From positions 1 through 32,832 of the forward strand of contig JAILRB010000062.1 of assembly GCA_024698585.1 (NCBI GenBank): 32,832 nt of DNA. Reading direction: 5' to 3'. Both the position numbers and the translations under genes were made by a program. The notes beneath the pieces are model-generated. The model made no database searches. It was not told the origin of the DNA and saw only the letters and a program-made list of their open reading frames with translations. Below, piece by piece: positions 8,520 through 16,521 of this stretch; positions within the stretch are counted from its first letter, which is position 1, and each line of letters begins with the position of its first letter. This DNA is from Eubacterium sp. (GTDB lineage: Bacteria; Bacillota; Clostridia; Lachnospirales; Lachnospiraceae).

Positions 8520-8547
8520 ATGATTGTACTAATTGAAGTAGTACAAT
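8501..8547 (+). promoter_or_regulatory. Operator-like cluster: four copies of ATTGTAYTA
   Basis: ATTGTATTA occurs at 8501-8509 and again, directly abutting, at 8510-8518 over the -10. ATTGTACTA at 8523-8531 and its exact reverse complement TAGTACAAT at 8539-8547 form a 9-bp dyad with a 7-base centre just downstream of the start site. Dyads of the TGTACTA type are typical for GntR/YtrA-like regulators; that link is an inference. A bound repressor would block this strong promoter. Confidence 0.6.
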
Positions 8548-8572
8548 AAATATAATGTGCGAGGGTATAAAA

Positions 8573-11266
8573 ATGTTAGAGGTTAAAGACTTAAAAAAAT
8601 CCTATAAGCCCAAGAAAGGAGTGGCGGTTGAAGCATTAAAAGGAATCAACCTGAAATTTCCGGAAACGGGAATGGTTTTTCTTTTGGGAAAATCAGGAAG
8701 CGGTAAGTCCACACTCCTAAATTTATTGGGTGGACTGGATCAGTATGACGATGGAGAAATTTTGATTAAAGGTGTTTCTTCGAAAAGTTTTAAACAGAAT
8801 CAGTTTGATTCTTACCGAAATACTTATGTAGGGTTTATTTTTCAGGAATACAATATTTTAGAAGAATTTTCCGTAGGCGCAAATATAGCGCTGGCAATAG
8901 AATTACAGGGGAGAAAAGCAAAAGATTCTGAAATTAATCAGATTCTTACAACGGTGGACCTAGAGGGATTGGGAAATAGAAAACCAAATGAATTATCCGG
9001 AGGACAGAAGCAGAGAGTTGCCATTGCCAGAGCTTTGGTAAAAAATCCACAAATCATTATGGCGGATGAACCCACCGGAGCATTGGATTCCAATACAGGA
9101 AAGCAGGTACTTGATACCTTAAAGAAACTTTCCAAGGATAAACTGGTCATTGTGGTTTCTCACGACCGGGAATTTGCGGAAAACTATGCCGATAGGATTA
9201 TTGAACTGGCTGATGGGGAAGTAATCAGTGATGTGGAACGAAGCGAAGGCTCCGTAGAAGAGAAAGATTTCGGAGGAATGGAGCTGAACAGTGACGGAAT
9301 TGTTTTCGCCCGGGGATATCATTTAACAGAAGAAGACCGGATTCTCATTAATGAATACTTAAGTGGAAAAACAGAGAAGGTCAAAGCTGTAGTGAAGGGC
9401 AGAAAGCGGGGAGGCTTTGAGGAAACAGACCAGACGAAGATTGTTCACCACGACAGAGTCTTTCAGCTGATTAAATCCCATCTTCCTTTGGGAAACGCAG
9501 TGAAAATTGGTGCAAGCAGCCTGAAACATAAAAAGATTCGATTAGGTATTACGATTTTATTGTCCTTGGTGGCATTTTCCCTATTTGCGCTGGCAGATAC
9601 TTTTGGAAGTTATGATAATGTGAAGACCTGTACAGAATCCCTGATTGATTCCAAGGTAGATTATGTATCTTATACTAAGCAAGGGGAATATGACGAAGAT
9701 GACTCTAAGAGTTTGGACTACGGAGCTTTTACTAAAGACGAAGTAAAAAAAGCTTCCGAAGAAACCGGCCAAAATTTTAAGGGGGTTCTGGTTCCGGATA
9801 TTGATTGGATGATGTCGAATTACGGAGAATCTGAAGAACTTTCAGAAAACGGAGAGGAAAGCACTTATTGTACTTATTACTCCGGGTTTGTCAGCTTAAC
9901 GGAAGAAGACTTTAATGCGTACGGATATAATTTTGTGAAGGGAAATATTCCTTCAGCAAAAGATGAGGCGGCGATTTCCGTGTATGTTTTTGATACCTTT
10001 AAAAAAGCGGGGTACTGTGAAAAACAGGGAGCAAAAGCGGAAAAAATAGAATCCTACGGTGACATGATTGGAAAGACAATTCAGGTAGGAAAGGAAACGT
10101 TTAAGATTTCCGGAATTTATGATACCCATCTTGACCTGGAGCGTTATGCAGTTGTGGGAAAAGATTTATCCAATGCATCCATGGCAGAACGTCTGGGGGC
10201 GTATGCCCTGTCAGCAGAATTATCTGAAATGAAAGGATATAGTTTATCCGGAGCTGTTGTTGTTACCGACGAAAAAATGGAAGAACTGATGCAGGAACAG
10301 TTCCAGAAGGTTCCGGTAACCGGTTCATCCATTCAGGGTGAAACAAAAAACGGATTCCTGGAAGCTATGTATATTTCAAAATTTGAAAGTGTAGATCCAT
10401 CCAAAGTTACCTGGGTTGATGGGGAAAGAACTGCTTTAGCAAAAGATGAGGTGCTTCTCTCATCGGACTGCCTGATGATGGACGAGGAAGTCACTGTGGG
10501 AAGCATCTTTAAGGAAATAAAAAACAGTGATAAAATTCGATTCACCTTTAATGACAGTATGGGGGAAGAAAAAATTAAATTTGGAAAGAAAAAAGTTGTG
10601 GGTGTGGTAGATGCGGATCAATTTCCAGAGTACTGTAGCACAATTATTTTACCGGATCAGGACTATCAGGAAGAGTGGGATTTATTAAGGGGAGATTATG
10701 AATATGTGGTTGCTCCGATGCCGCCTAAGAAGAGTGCGGTGAAAGACCTGGTGGAATATGGCTTAAAGGTTCAGGATAAAAAAGGAAATGAAAAAATAAT
10801 TTATGAAATGAGAAATACGGTAACCAATGAGTTAAGCAGTATTGACATTGTTCTGAAATTCTTTGCTAAAGGATTCATTTATGTGGGACTGGGTTTTGCA
10901 TTGTTTGCAGCATTGATGTTGGCGAACTTTATTGCAACCAGTGTTTCCTATAAGAAGCAGGAAATTGGAATCTTAAGAGCCATTGGTGCAAGAAGTAGTG
11001 ATGTATTTAAAATCTTCTCCGCAGAAAGTATGATTATCGCATTGGTAAACTTCCTGCTGGCATGTATAGGAACCTATGTGGCGGTTTATACAATCAATTA
11101 TTGGATGCGAATTAGTCTGGGTGCACTAATCACGGTACTGAATTTCGGATGGAGACAGATATTGCTATTATTATTAATTAGTGTATGCGTGGCGTTGATT
11201 GCAAGTTTCATTCCGGTATACCGCATCGCAAGAAAGAAACCGATTGATGCAATCCGAAACAAATAG
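8573..11266 (+). CDS. ABC transporter, ATPase fused to FtsX/MacB-type permease
   Basis: The 897-residue product joins an N-terminal ABC ATPase to a MacB-like permease. The ATPase is complete: Walker A GKSGSGKST (39-47), signature LSGGQ (141-145), Walker B IIMADE (161-166) and switch His in VVSHD. After a linker of about 100 residues comes TM1 (about 322-342). A large acidic extracytoplasmic domain of about 420 residues follows, then the FtsX block with three helices (about 768-791, 820-845, 863-882) and the family ending PVYRIARKKPIDAIRNK. Such transporters act as mechanotransmitters or export peptides and antibiotics rather than small solutes. The start at 8573 has GAGGG seven bases upstream; the ATG at 8555 has none. 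It stands alone behind a strong, repeat-covered promoter, which suggests inducible expression. The substrate cannot be read from sequence. Confidence 0.92.
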   Translation: MLEVKDLKKSYKPKKGVAVEALKGINLKFPETGMVFLLGKSGSGKSTLLNLLGGLDQYDDGEILIKGVSSKSFKQNQFDSYRNTYVGFIFQEYNILEEFSVGANIALAIELQGRKAKDSEINQILTTVDLEGLGNRKPNELSGGQKQRVAIARALVKNPQIIMADEPTGALDSNTGKQVLDTLKKLSKDKLVIVVSHDREFAENYADRIIELADGEVISDVERSEGSVEEKDFGGMELNSDGIVFARGYHLTEEDRILINEYLSGKTEKVKAVVKGRKRGGFEETDQTKIVHHDRVFQLIKSHLPLGNAVKIGASSLKHKKIRLGITILLSLVAFSLFALADTFGSYDNVKTCTESLIDSKVDYVSYTKQGEYDEDDSKSLDYGAFTKDEVKKASEETGQNFKGVLVPDIDWMMSNYGESEELSENGEESTYCTYYSGFVSLTEEDFNAYGYNFVKGNIPSAKDEAAISVYVFDTFKKAGYCEKQGAKAEKIESYGDMIGKTIQVGKETFKISGIYDTHLDLERYAVVGKDLSNASMAERLGAYALSAELSEMKGYSLSGAVVVTDEKMEELMQEQFQKVPVTGSSIQGETKNGFLEAMYISKFESVDPSKVTWVDGERTALAKDEVLLSSDCLMMDEEVTVGSIFKEIKNSDKIRFTFNDSMGEEKIKFGKKKVVGVVDADQFPEYCSTIILPDQDYQEEWDLLRGDYEYVVAPMPPKKSAVKDLVEYGLKVQDKKGNEKIIYEMRNTVTNELSSIDIVLKFFAKGFIYVGLGFALFAALMLANFIATSVSYKKQEIGILRAIGARSSDVFKIFSAESMIIALVNFLLACIGTYVAVYTINYWMRISLGALITVLNFGWRQILLLLLISVCVALIASFIPVYRIARKKPIDAIRNK

Positions 11267-11269
11267 TGC

Positions 11270-11307
11270 TTGCACGACGAAGAAAGTCACATTATAATTG
11301 AATGTGA
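11270..11307 (+). promoter_or_regulatory. Sigma-A promoter with a dyad spanning the -10, for the DUF5688 gene
   Basis: TTGCAC (11270-11275), 17-base spacer, TATAAT (11293-11298). TCACATT (11287-11293) and AATGTGA (11301-11307) are exact inverted repeats flanking the -10 to +1 region, a natural repressor site. Confidence 0.75.
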
Positions 11308-11361
11308 AAACTATATCTATAAGTGAAGTTTCTTGTATCGGAAGTGGTATATGGAAAACGA

Positions 11362-12363
11362 ATGAAGTATGAATATTTTACAGAGGATCTGAAAGAAAAA
11401 CTGTCTGTGTTTGTAAAGGAGCATCTAGATGATGGGACAGTGGTCATTCGAAATGTCATGAAAAACAATGGCGTTCGAATGAAGGCTGTCAGCATTATCA
11501 GAAAAGAGGAAAAGGCGACTCCTTCCATTTATTTGGGACAATATTATCAAGAGTACCGAAATGGAAGGAGTATGGACAGTATCTGTAAAGAAATTTTCGG
11601 CATCTATCTGGAAAGTATGGAGACGTTTCGGAAACGAATTAATATTGAACAGCTTGGCGATTTTGAAACCGTAAAGGATAAAATCTACTATCGGTTAATC
11701 AATTATGAGATGAACCGTACCATGTTAGATGATGTGCCTCATTTTTGCTTTCTGGATTTAGCAATTGTGTTTTATCTGTGCCTGGATTGTGATGAGGAAG
11801 GAATTACATCGGTACTCATTCATAACTTTAATCTGGAAACCTGGGAGAAAACACCGGAAGAAATCAGGGAGTTTGCCCTGAAGAATACCTGGGAAAAATA
11901 TCCTGTTTGGATTCGGGATATTGAGGAAGTGGTATCGGAAATGATCATGAGGGATTTAAGAAGCACAATTCATCGCGACAATCCGGGAGTGGTTGAGGAA
12001 GAAAGCTTTTACGGGAATTATAATGTTTCTGATGTGAAAAGGGTTATTCAGGAAGAAGTCAGAGACCTGAAGGCGGAAAAAGATATGAAAATGTATGTGA
12101 TGTCGAATCAAATTCGGTTAAACGGTGCCGCCTGCATTACGTATCCGGGCGTTCTCAGGGATTTTGCAAGAGAGCATAATTCGAACCTTTGCATCATTCC
12201 CAGTTCCGTTCATGAAGTGATTTTAATTGTGGGGACGGAATGGGATTTGGAATGGTTAAATAAAATGGTCCGTCAGGTAAATAAGGAAGACCTGGAACCA
12301 ATCGATATTTTATCAGATCATATTTATATTTATGATCGGGAGAAGGAAGAAATCGTATATTAA
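11362..12363 (+). CDS. DUF5688 family protein
   Basis: The 333-residue protein has no signal peptide or membrane helix. It fits the DUF5688 pattern common in Lachnospiraceae: an N-terminal helix (MKYEYFTEDLKEKLSVFV), then VVIRNVMKNNGVRMKAVSI, then the short motif PSIYLGQYYQEYRNGRSMDSI at about residues 56-76, and a long helical body. The C-terminal part includes GVLRDFAREHNSNLCIIPSSVHEVILI at about 270-296 and ends acidic. Function is unknown; the family is often present in several copies per genome. I prefer the ATG at 11362, where family homology begins, over the GTG at 11323, which has no ribosome binding site; the site before 11362 is itself weak (GGAA). It has its own promoter with a dyad, so it is probably regulated separately. 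No terminator for this strand is visible before the antisense tRNA. Confidence 0.75.
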   Translation: MKYEYFTEDLKEKLSVFVKEHLDDGTVVIRNVMKNNGVRMKAVSIIRKEEKATPSIYLGQYYQEYRNGRSMDSICKEIFGIYLESMETFRKRINIEQLGDFETVKDKIYYRLINYEMNRTMLDDVPHFCFLDLAIVFYLCLDCDEEGITSVLIHNFNLETWEKTPEEIREFALKNTWEKYPVWIRDIEEVVSEMIMRDLRSTIHRDNPGVVEEESFYGNYNVSDVKRVIQEEVRDLKAEKDMKMYVMSNQIRLNGAACITYPGVLRDFAREHNSNLCIIPSSVHEVILIVGTEWDLEWLNKMVRQVNKEDLEPIDILSDHIYIYDREKEEIVY

Positions 12364-12383
12364 AGAAGGGGGGCGTAAGAGTT

Positions 12384-12413
12384 AAAAAAAAGTGTGCTAC
12401 CATCAGCACACTT
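12384..12413 (-). terminator. Terminator of the tRNA-Arg gene
   Basis: On the minus strand a perfect 9-bp stem AAGTGTGCT / AGCACACTT with a 6-base loop is followed by eight T. On the plus strand there is no T run, so it works only for the tRNA. Confidence 0.9.
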
Positions 12414-12422
12414 AGCATAGAG

Positions 12423-12494
12423 TGCACCCGACAGGAATCGAACCTGCATTACCGCCTCCGGAGGGCGGCGTTCTATCCATTATACTACGGGTGC
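12423..12494 (-). tRNA. tRNA-Arg, anticodon CCG (reads CGG)
   Basis: The minus strand folds as a complete 72-nt cloverleaf. The acceptor GCACCCG pairs with CGGGTGC, discriminator A. The anticodon arm is CCGCC-CTCCGGA-GGCGG, giving CCG after the invariant T33. The T arm is GCAGG-TTCGATT-CCTGT with one G-T pair. The D arm is short (TAT/ATA core) with AATGG in the loop. CCA is not encoded and must be added by CCA transferase. It has its own promoter and terminator. Confidence 0.95.
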
Positions 12495-12502
12495 ATTCTT
12501 GT

Positions 12503-12531
12503 ATTTTACCTTACAGGTTAATAAAAATCAA
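12503..12531 (-). promoter_or_regulatory. Promoter of the tRNA-Arg gene
   Basis: On the minus strand TTGATT (12531-12526), 17-base spacer, TAAAAT (12508-12503), ending 8 bases before the mature tRNA 5' end. The 5' leader would be only one or two bases. Confidence 0.7.
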
Positions 12532-12585
12532 CAATTAAATAGAGAATCAAGGAATCATTTTACCATATTGCGAAAAAGAGAAAAG

Positions 12586-12614
12586 TTGAATTTTCAGAGG
12601 TTTTTTGTTATGAT
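12586..12614 (+). promoter_or_regulatory. Sigma-A promoter for the 12647-13405 gene
   Basis: TTGAAT (12586-12591), 17-base spacer, TATGAT (12609-12614). AAGGAG follows at 12632-12637. Confidence 0.7.
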
Positions 12615-12646
12615 GTCCTTAAAATGTGTTTAAGGAGATTTTCAAA

Positions 12647-13405
12647 GTGGATACTGAGGAAAAGAAGTTAACAAGTGCTGAGATTGATGCAATGCTGAGA
12701 GAAGTTGAAGAAATCCATCGACCGCGTAGAACTGTCAATAAAAACAGAAAGCCTAAGAAGAGATTCCGTCTGGATCGATTAATCGCTTTTTCGTCATTGT
12801 TTTTGTTATTGGTTGCTGTAATCGTAATCGTTATAAAGATGTTTAGTGGAGGTAATATCATTGGAAACAATAGTGAGACTACCACGAAACAGACGGCTTC
12901 GAAATTACAGGATGATAAGTATCCTGAAATTACTGAATTGGTTCAGAACTATTTGAAGGCGTACCTGATTGTCGATGATGACAAGAGAATGGAAACTTTC
13001 CGTGAATGTGTCATGGACTTAGATGATTTGAACAGTATTAAGCGTCGTGATTACGTTGCAAGCTATTCCGATGTAGAATGTTATACGAAGGAAGGACCTT
13101 ATGAAGGAACCTATATTGTTTATGCTTATTATAAGGTTACTTATAAGAACATTTCCACACCGGATCCAAATATTAATACGCTTTATGTCATGCGTCAGGG
13201 AGAATCAAATAATGTATACATTAAGAATAAAATCCCGGATGACGTGAAAGAATATATTGAAAAAGTATCGAATGACAAAGATGTACAGGCGTTGTTTGAT
13301 GAGGTGAAGGCAGAGCATGAAGCAGCGATGCAAAAGGATGAAAATTTATTAAAATTCTTTACTGATTTGGAAAAGCTAAAGAACGAAAAAAGTAATACGA
13401 AGTAA
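12647..13405 (+). CDS. Single-pass membrane protein of unknown function
   Basis: The 252-residue protein has a basic, charged N-terminal cytoplasmic region (about 1-43, with HRPRRTVNKNRKPKKRFR), one membrane helix (about 44-64) and an extracytoplasmic part of about 185 residues. The latter holds a compact alpha/beta region (about 75-190; YPEITELVQNYLKAYLIVDDD, then GTYIVYAYYKVTYKNI) reminiscent of an NTF2-like fold, and ends in a charged helical tail. I do not recognise a named family with certainty. The GTG at 12647 is chosen because AAGGAG lies 9 bases before it; the GTG at 12626 has no site. A hairpin with a short T run follows, then rluF after 44 bases. Topology suggests an envelope role, but nothing shows which. 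Confidence 0.75.
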   Translation: MDTEEKKLTSAEIDAMLREVEEIHRPRRTVNKNRKPKKRFRLDRLIAFSSLFLLLVAVIVIVIKMFSGGNIIGNNSETTTKQTASKLQDDKYPEITELVQNYLKAYLIVDDDKRMETFRECVMDLDDLNSIKRRDYVASYSDVECYTKEGPYEGTYIVYAYYKVTYKNISTPDPNINTLYVMRQGESNNVYIKNKIPDDVKEYIEKVSNDKDVQALFDEVKAEHEAAMQKDENLLKFFTDLEKLKNEKSNTK

Positions 13406-13409
13406 TATG

Positions 13410-13439
13410 GTTGGTGTCGGTTTTCCGGCACCAACTTTT
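13410..13439 (+). terminator. Terminator or attenuating hairpin before rluF
   Basis: An 11-bp stem GTTGGTGTCGG / CCGGCACCAAC (one T-G pair) with a TTTT loop is followed by only four T before G. It is probably a partial terminator, allowing some read-through into rluF, for which I see no separate promoter. Confidence 0.65.
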
Positions 13440-13449
13440 GTAAGAGGAT

Positions 13450-14175
13450 ATGAAAGAAAATAAGAAAAAACAGGAACTGAATATTGCGGAAGAAATCCGA
13501 ATCAATAAGTATCTCAGTGATGCCGGTGTCTGCTCTCGAAGAGAAGCGGATCGTTTGGTGGAACAGGGGAAAATTATCGTCAATGGAGAGCCGGCGGTCA
13601 TGGGACAGAAAGTCCGGATTACCGACGAAATCATAGTAAACGGAAAAGCAGTGGAACGGGAAGAAGAAAGAATTCTCATTGCACTGAATAAACCGGTGGG
13701 AATTGAATGTACCACCGATGCATCAAATCCGGACAATATCATTGATTTCATTGGATACCCGAAACGAATTTATCCGATTGGAAGACTGGACAAGAATTCT
13801 CAGGGATTGATTCTGCTTACCAATGACGGAAGTCTGGTAAATAAAATTTTGAAGGCATCCAATTATCACGAAAAGGAATACGTTGTTACGGTGGATAAGC
13901 CAATTACTCCGGAGTTTGTAAAGAAAATGTCTCAGGGTGTAGAGATACTTGACCAAATGACCCGCCCGTGTAAAGTGGCTCAGGTATCAAAGCATACATT
14001 TCACATTGTGCTGACCCAGGGGTTGAACCGACAGATTCGAAGAATGTGTGAAACTCTGGGATATCGGGTTCAGAAGTTAAAGAGAATTCGTATCATGAAT
14101 ATTGAATTGGGGAACCTGCCAAAAGGCAGTTATCGGGATGTTACCGATCAGGAATATGAAGCATTAGTAAAGTGA
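13450..14175 (+). CDS. rluF: 23S rRNA pseudouridine synthase, RluF/RsuA family
   Basis: The 241-residue enzyme isomerises uridine to pseudouridine in rRNA. An N-terminal S4 RNA-binding domain (about 15-65; RINKYLSDAGVCSRREADRLVEQGKIIVNG) leads to the catalytic domain. Motif II is YPIGRLDKNSQGLILLTNDG (about 109-128), with the catalytic Asp in GRLD. The later motif is LTQGLNRQIRRMCETLGY (about 188-205). GRLDKNSQG and HEKEYVVTVDKPI match RluF, which modifies U2604 of E. coli 23S rRNA, better than RluB or RsuA; the basic C-terminal tail of E. coli RluF is missing. AGAGGA at 13443-13448 marks the start. The stop codon overlaps the ribosome binding site of ligA 7 bases on, so the two are translationally linked. 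Confidence 0.9.
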   Translation: MKENKKKQELNIAEEIRINKYLSDAGVCSRREADRLVEQGKIIVNGEPAVMGQKVRITDEIIVNGKAVEREEERILIALNKPVGIECTTDASNPDNIIDFIGYPKRIYPIGRLDKNSQGLILLTNDGSLVNKILKASNYHEKEYVVTVDKPITPEFVKKMSQGVEILDQMTRPCKVAQVSKHTFHIVLTQGLNRQIRRMCETLGYRVQKLKRIRIMNIELGNLPKGSYRDVTDQEYEALVK

Positions 14176-14182
14176 GGATAAG

Positions 14183-16129
14183 ATGGAAAAGTCAGAACGT
14201 ATCAAAGAATTAGTGGAATTGCTGAACCGCGCTTCCAAAGCCTATTACCAGGATGCGGAAGAAATCATGAGTAATTTTGAATATGATAAACGCTACGATG
14301 AATTGGTGGAACTGGAAAGAGAAACCGGAATGGTTCTTTCAAACAGTCCTACGGTTAATGTTGGATACGAGGTGGTCAGTGAACTGCCAAAAGAACAACA
14401 TGACCAGCCGATGCTTTCTCTGGACAAAACCAAGGATGTGGAGGCACTGAAAAGCTTTCTGGGTGATAAAAAGGGATTGCTTTCTTGGAAATTAGACGGG
14501 TTGACCGTTGTTTTGACCTATCGGAACGGAACCTTGCAAAAGGCCGTCACCCGAGGAAACGGTCAGGTCGGGGAAGTGATTACTGCCAATGCCCGGGTAT
14601 TCCAGAATGTACCAATTTCCATTCCCTATCAGGGAGAGTTGGTGCTTCGTGGGGAAGCAATTATTAAATATTCTGATTTTGAAATCATTAACAGTGAAAT
14701 CGAAGATGTGGATGCAAAATATAAAAATCCGAGAAATCTTTGTTCCGGTTCGGTGCGTCAGTTAAACAGTGAAATTACTGCTAAGAGAAATGTAAATTTC
14801 ATTGCGTTCGCACTGATTTCGGCAGAAGATGTGACATTTGATAATTCCATTGAACAGCAAATGAAGTGGCTTCAGCAGCAGGGATTTGAAACCGTGGAGT
14901 ATCGCATGGTGGATGCGAATACCATGGAGGAAGCGGTGGCCTATTATGGGGAAAAGGTGAAAACCTATGATGAACCGTCAGACGGCCTGGTGTTGATGTT
15001 TGATGACATTGCTTACGGTCTGTCTTTGGGACGGACTGCAAAATTTCCGAGAAACGGAATTGCCTTTAAATGGGAGGACGAGCAGGCAGAGACGACATTG
15101 ACAATGATTGAATGGAGTCCTAGCCGAACCGGACTAATTAACCCGGTGGCAATTTTTGAACCGGTGGAATTAGAAGGAACCACGGTCAGTCGTGCCAGTG
15201 TTCACAATGTCAGCATAGTGGAGGAACTGAAGCTGGGCGAGGGAGACCGGATTAAAGTTTATAAAGCGAATATGATCATTCCGCAGATTTCAGAGAACCT
15301 GACTGGAAGAGGAATGAGTATACCGCCGGAAACCTGTCCAGCATGCGGAGGCAAAACAATTATAAAAAATGACAATGGCGTAAAGACCTTATATTGTCCG
15401 AATGAAGAATGTCCGGCAAAGCATGTAAAATCCTATGCGTTGTTTGTATCCAGAGACGGAATGAACATTGAAGGATTGTCGGAAGAAACGCTGGAGAAAT
15501 TCATTGAAAAAGGATACATTCAGGAGTTTGCGGATTTATATCATCTGGACCGCCATTATGAAGATATCATTGCAATGCAGGGCTTCGGAGAGAAATCTTA
15601 TGAGAAGCTTCAGAAGGCATTGGAAAAATCCAGAAAGGTTCCATTGCATTCCCTGATTTACAGTCTGGGAATTCCGAATATCGGTGTGGCAAATGCGAAA
15701 CTGATTTGTAAGGCATTTCAATATGATGTGGAAGCAATCATCAAGGCAACACCGGAAAAATTGACGGAAATTGATGGAATCGGGGAAGTCATGGCAGAGA
15801 AATTCTGTGAGTACTTCCGAGAAGAAAAACATACAACAGCGCTTCGAAATCTGCTGGAGGAAGTGGAAGTCGAAGCAGTGGAAACCAATGAAGAACAGAG
15901 TATGGAAGGACTTGTTTTTGTAGTAACGGGAAGTGTGAATCATTTTCCAAACAGAAATGCAGTGAAAGACTATATTGAACAGCGGGGAGGAAAAGTAACC
16001 GGATCTGTCACATCAAAGACCAACTATCTGATTAACAATGATGCGACATCTGGTTCCTCAAAAAACAAGAAAGCGAAAGAATTAGGCATTCCAATTATTA
16101 CAGAAGAAGAATTTCTTGAAATGTGGTAA
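14183..16129 (+). CDS. ligA: NAD+-dependent DNA ligase, divergent clostridial LigA
   Basis: The 648-residue enzyme seals nicks in DNA using NAD+. Domain order is that of LigA: Ia with YYQDAEEIMSNFEYDKRYDEL (21-41), adenylation domain with nucleophile Lys103 in SWKLDG, RGEA (156-159), NPRNLCSGSVRQLN (182-195), DGLVLM (267-272) and GIAFKW (292-297), then the OB fold. A four-Cys zinc finger uses Cys385, 388, 405 and 410. HhH repeats lie at about 470-560 and a BRCT domain at about 568-648. Differences from E. coli LigA are notable: the Glu two before the nucleophile is Ser101, and the motif IV Lys (DGVVxK) is Met272. I remember similar proteins in other Clostridia, so this is likely a lineage variant, not decay. 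GAGG at 14174-14177 precedes the start. Confidence 0.92.
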   Translation: MEKSERIKELVELLNRASKAYYQDAEEIMSNFEYDKRYDELVELERETGMVLSNSPTVNVGYEVVSELPKEQHDQPMLSLDKTKDVEALKSFLGDKKGLLSWKLDGLTVVLTYRNGTLQKAVTRGNGQVGEVITANARVFQNVPISIPYQGELVLRGEAIIKYSDFEIINSEIEDVDAKYKNPRNLCSGSVRQLNSEITAKRNVNFIAFALISAEDVTFDNSIEQQMKWLQQQGFETVEYRMVDANTMEEAVAYYGEKVKTYDEPSDGLVLMFDDIAYGLSLGRTAKFPRNGIAFKWEDEQAETTLTMIEWSPSRTGLINPVAIFEPVELEGTTVSRASVHNVSIVEELKLGEGDRIKVYKANMIIPQISENLTGRGMSIPPETCPACGGKTIIKNDNGVKTLYCPNEECPAKHVKSYALFVSRDGMNIEGLSEETLEKFIEKGYIQEFADLYHLDRHYEDIIAMQGFGEKSYEKLQKALEKSRKVPLHSLIYSLGIPNIGVANAKLICKAFQYDVEAIIKATPEKLTEIDGIGEVMAEKFCEYFREEKHTTALRNLLEEVEVEAVETNEEQSMEGLVFVVTGSVNHFPNRNAVKDYIEQRGGKVTGSVTSKTNYLINNDATSGSSKNKKAKELGIPIITEEEFLEMW

Positions 16130-16149
16130 GAAAGGAAAAGGGGAAACAT

Positions 16150-16521
16150 ATGCTTACGGTAAATTTTCAATCCAGAACACCGGTATATCAACAGCTTTAT
16201 GATGATGTTGTCCGACTGGTGTCCATGGGTGTGTTAAAAAGTCATACAAAGCTTCCGCCGGTAAGGACGCTGGCTGCGGAACTGGGAATTAATCCCAATA
16301 CGGTTTCCAAGGCATATAAGATGCTGGAATCCGATGGATATATTTATTCCACCGTGGGACGGGGGAGTTTTATCTCGGAACAGCTGGGACAAAAAGAAGC
16401 AGCGAAAATCCAGGTGAAACAGGACCTGGAAAAAGCGGTGAAAAATGCATACAAGCATGGATTCGTGAAAGATGAAGTGATGGTAATGGTGCAGCAGATT
16501 TATGAGGAGGCAGAAAAATGA
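16150..16521 (+). CDS. GntR family transcriptional regulator, YtrA subfamily
   Basis: The 123-residue repressor has a winged helix at about 10-75 (TPVYQQLYDDVVRLV, LPPVRTLAAELGINPNTVSKAYKMLESDGYIYSTVGRGSFI) and a short helical C-terminal dimerisation tail, the pattern of the YtrA subfamily. Members usually sit at the head of an ABC operon, repress it, and respond to cell-envelope antibiotics. That is the layout here: its stop overlaps the ATPase start (ATGA at 16518-16521). The start is set at 16150, where homology begins, with a purine-rich AAGGGG upstream; the frame is open to 16123, overlapping the end of ligA. No promoter or dyad is visible between ligA and this gene, so it is probably transcribed with ligA or from a promoter within it. 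Confidence 0.92.
   Translation: MLTVNFQSRTPVYQQLYDDVVRLVSMGVLKSHTKLPPVRTLAAELGINPNTVSKAYKMLESDGYIYSTVGRGSFISEQLGQKEAAKIQVKQDLEKAVKNAYKHGFVKDEVMVMVQQIYEEAEK

Noticed and set aside
12390..12413. Terminator for the plus-strand DUF5688 gene
   Set aside because: The stem is followed on the plus strand by AGCATAGAG, not T. The T run exists only on the minus strand, for the tRNA.
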